Origin: Halomonas rhizosphaerae
GTDB taxonomy: Bacteria; Pseudomonadota; Gammaproteobacteria; Pseudomonadales; Halomonadaceae
NCBI RefSeq assembly: GCF_030010555.1
Contig: NZ_JASCQP010000028.1
Location: 62,001-126,000, forward strand
Direction: 5' to 3'
DNA length: 64,000 bases
Positions 63,638 through 64,000 of the stretch are shown here, piece after piece. A model generated the notes under the pieces. That model was not told where the DNA came from. It ran no database searches and was given only the letters and a program-made list of their open reading frames with translations. How positions within the stretch are numbered: position 1 is the first letter of the stretch; every line of letters begins with the position of its first letter. The translations under genes and the position numbers were made by a program.

Positions 63638-63650
63638 GCCCGGCCTGTCC
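63622..63650. promoter_or_regulatory. Perfect 10-bp inverted repeat enclosing the yhhQ -10 box
   Basis: GGACAGGCCG (63622-63631) and CGGCCTGTCC (63641-63650) flank the -10 hexamer. It could be a repressor operator or a DNA cruciform-prone site; its left arm lies upstream of the transcript. Confidence 0.45.
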
Positions 63651-63674
63651 GCCCCGGGGCGATTGCCGTTCCAC

Positions 63675-63705
63675 GAGGGTTCCCTCACCCCTCCCCAAAA
63701 AAGGA
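63675..63705 (+). promoter_or_regulatory. preQ1-I riboswitch candidate in the yhhQ leader
   Basis: GAGGG (63675-63679) pairs with CCCTC (63689-63693) as P1. The loop is TTCCCTCAC; the tail is CCC followed by six A (63697-63702) and GGA (63703-63705). TCC of the loop can pair with GGA as the P2 pseudoknot, which also is the ribosome site of yhhQ. The C right after P2 (63684) would be the preQ1-binding base. Layout and gene agree with known preQ1-I control of queuosine-precursor transporters. Confidence 0.72.
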
Positions 63706-63713
63706 TGCCGTTG

Positions 63714-64000
63714 ATGTTCGTGCTTTCCGATGCCCAGTACCGGCGCTGCCTGACGCTGCTGGTTGCCTTCCATATCCTGGTCATCGCCGCCAGTAACTAC
63801 CTGGTCCAGCTGCCTTTCACGCTTTTCGGGTTCCATACCACCTGGGGCGCCTTCAGCTTCCCCTTCATCTTCCTGGCCACCGACCTCACCGTGCGTCTGT
63901 TCGGCAAGGAGCCGGCGCGTGCCATCGTGCTGAGGGTCATGCTGCCGGCGCTGGTGATCTCCTATGTCGTCTCGGTCGTCTTCCCGCGCGGTGGTTATGC
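63714..64000 (+). CDS. yhhQ: Queuosine-precursor transporter YhhQ (N-terminal part, cut by window end)
   Basis: The visible 95 residues start MFVLSDAQYRRCLTLLVAFH and include SNYLVQLPFTLFGFHTTWGA and FPFIFLATDLTVRLFGKE, matching the N-terminus of E. coli YhhQ, an inner-membrane importer of preQ0/preQ1. Three hydrophobic helices are seen. The start ATG at 63714 has AAGGA eight to nine bases upstream; ATG 63705 is in frame but overlaps that ribosome site. The gene runs off the end of the window. Confidence 0.93.
   Translation, partial: MFVLSDAQYRRCLTLLVAFHILVIAASNYLVQLPFTLFGFHTTWGAFSFPFIFLATDLTVRLFGKEPARAIVLRVMLPALVISYVVSVVFPRGGY

Overview
The window looks like a chromosomal segment of a high-GC gammaproteobacterium of the Halomonadaceae (Halomonas/Chromohalobacter) type. 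This is inferred from GC-rich codon use, gammaproteobacterial gene orders (tig-clpP-clpX-lon-hupB-ppiD; ppiB-lpxH divergent from glnS-cysS; gloB / methyltransferase-rnhA-dnaQ), an osmoprotectant ABC operon of the OsmF-YehYXW kind, and TRAP transport. I see no phage, transposase, integrase, rRNA, tRNA or CRISPR array. Nearly all of the DNA is coding.

Layout. 0.2-8.8 kb: protein quality control (trigger factor, ClpP, ClpX, Lon, HU, PpiD) with recognisable promoters and terminators, including a sigma-32-like promoter before lon. 8.8-10.2 kb: a 7-bp tandem array, a Zur-box-like palindrome and a COG0523 zinc-type GTPase, followed by a pair of inverted REP-like sequences. 10.2-16.1 kb: lpxH/ppiB, glnS/cysS, and a DUF1853 gene. 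16.2-19.9 kb: osmF-yehY-yehX-yehW-like ABC transporter. 20.1-23.9 kb: branched-chain 2-oxoacid dehydrogenase E1 alpha, E1 beta and E2 (two lipoyl domains) behind a LiuR-like site, then a Hanks-type kinase-like protein and a membrane protein. 26.8-33.1 kb: a TRAP transporter plus winged-helix regulator, divergent from 5-oxoprolinase pxpABC, probably a pyroglutamate uptake and hydrolysis locus.

33.1-38.7 kb: a small ribbon-helix-helix protein, glaR/lhgO (L-2-hydroxyglutarate oxidation), a SulP transporter and O-acetylhomoserine sulfhydrylase. 38.8-42.9 kb: a divergon with a CxxC DsrE-like protein, an MFS transporter and an internally deleted MFS transporter on one side, and an ArsR-rhodanese fusion and a fatty-acid hydroxylase on the other, with a perfect inverted repeat between them. 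42.9-48.5 kb: FAD oxidoreductase, RarD, omega-amidase, RsuA and a 7TMR-DISM diguanylate cyclase. 48.8-55.7 kb: YejABEF-type peptide ABC transporter and MltD. 55.7-60.9 kb: gloB, methyltransferase, rnhA, dnaQ, nudC, an SCP2-like protein and sohB. 60.9-63.5 kb: a small ArsR regulator and prpE. The window ends inside yhhQ, a queuosine-precursor transporter preceded by a convincing preQ1-I riboswitch candidate.

The most unusual items are the preQ1-I-like leader, the nested inverted-repeat element between the dctP-like and dctQ-like genes, the ArsR-rhodanese/DsrE divergon with its shortened MFS gene, and the heptamer array beside the Zur box. Family names rest on recognised motifs and recalled family sequences; no database search was run.
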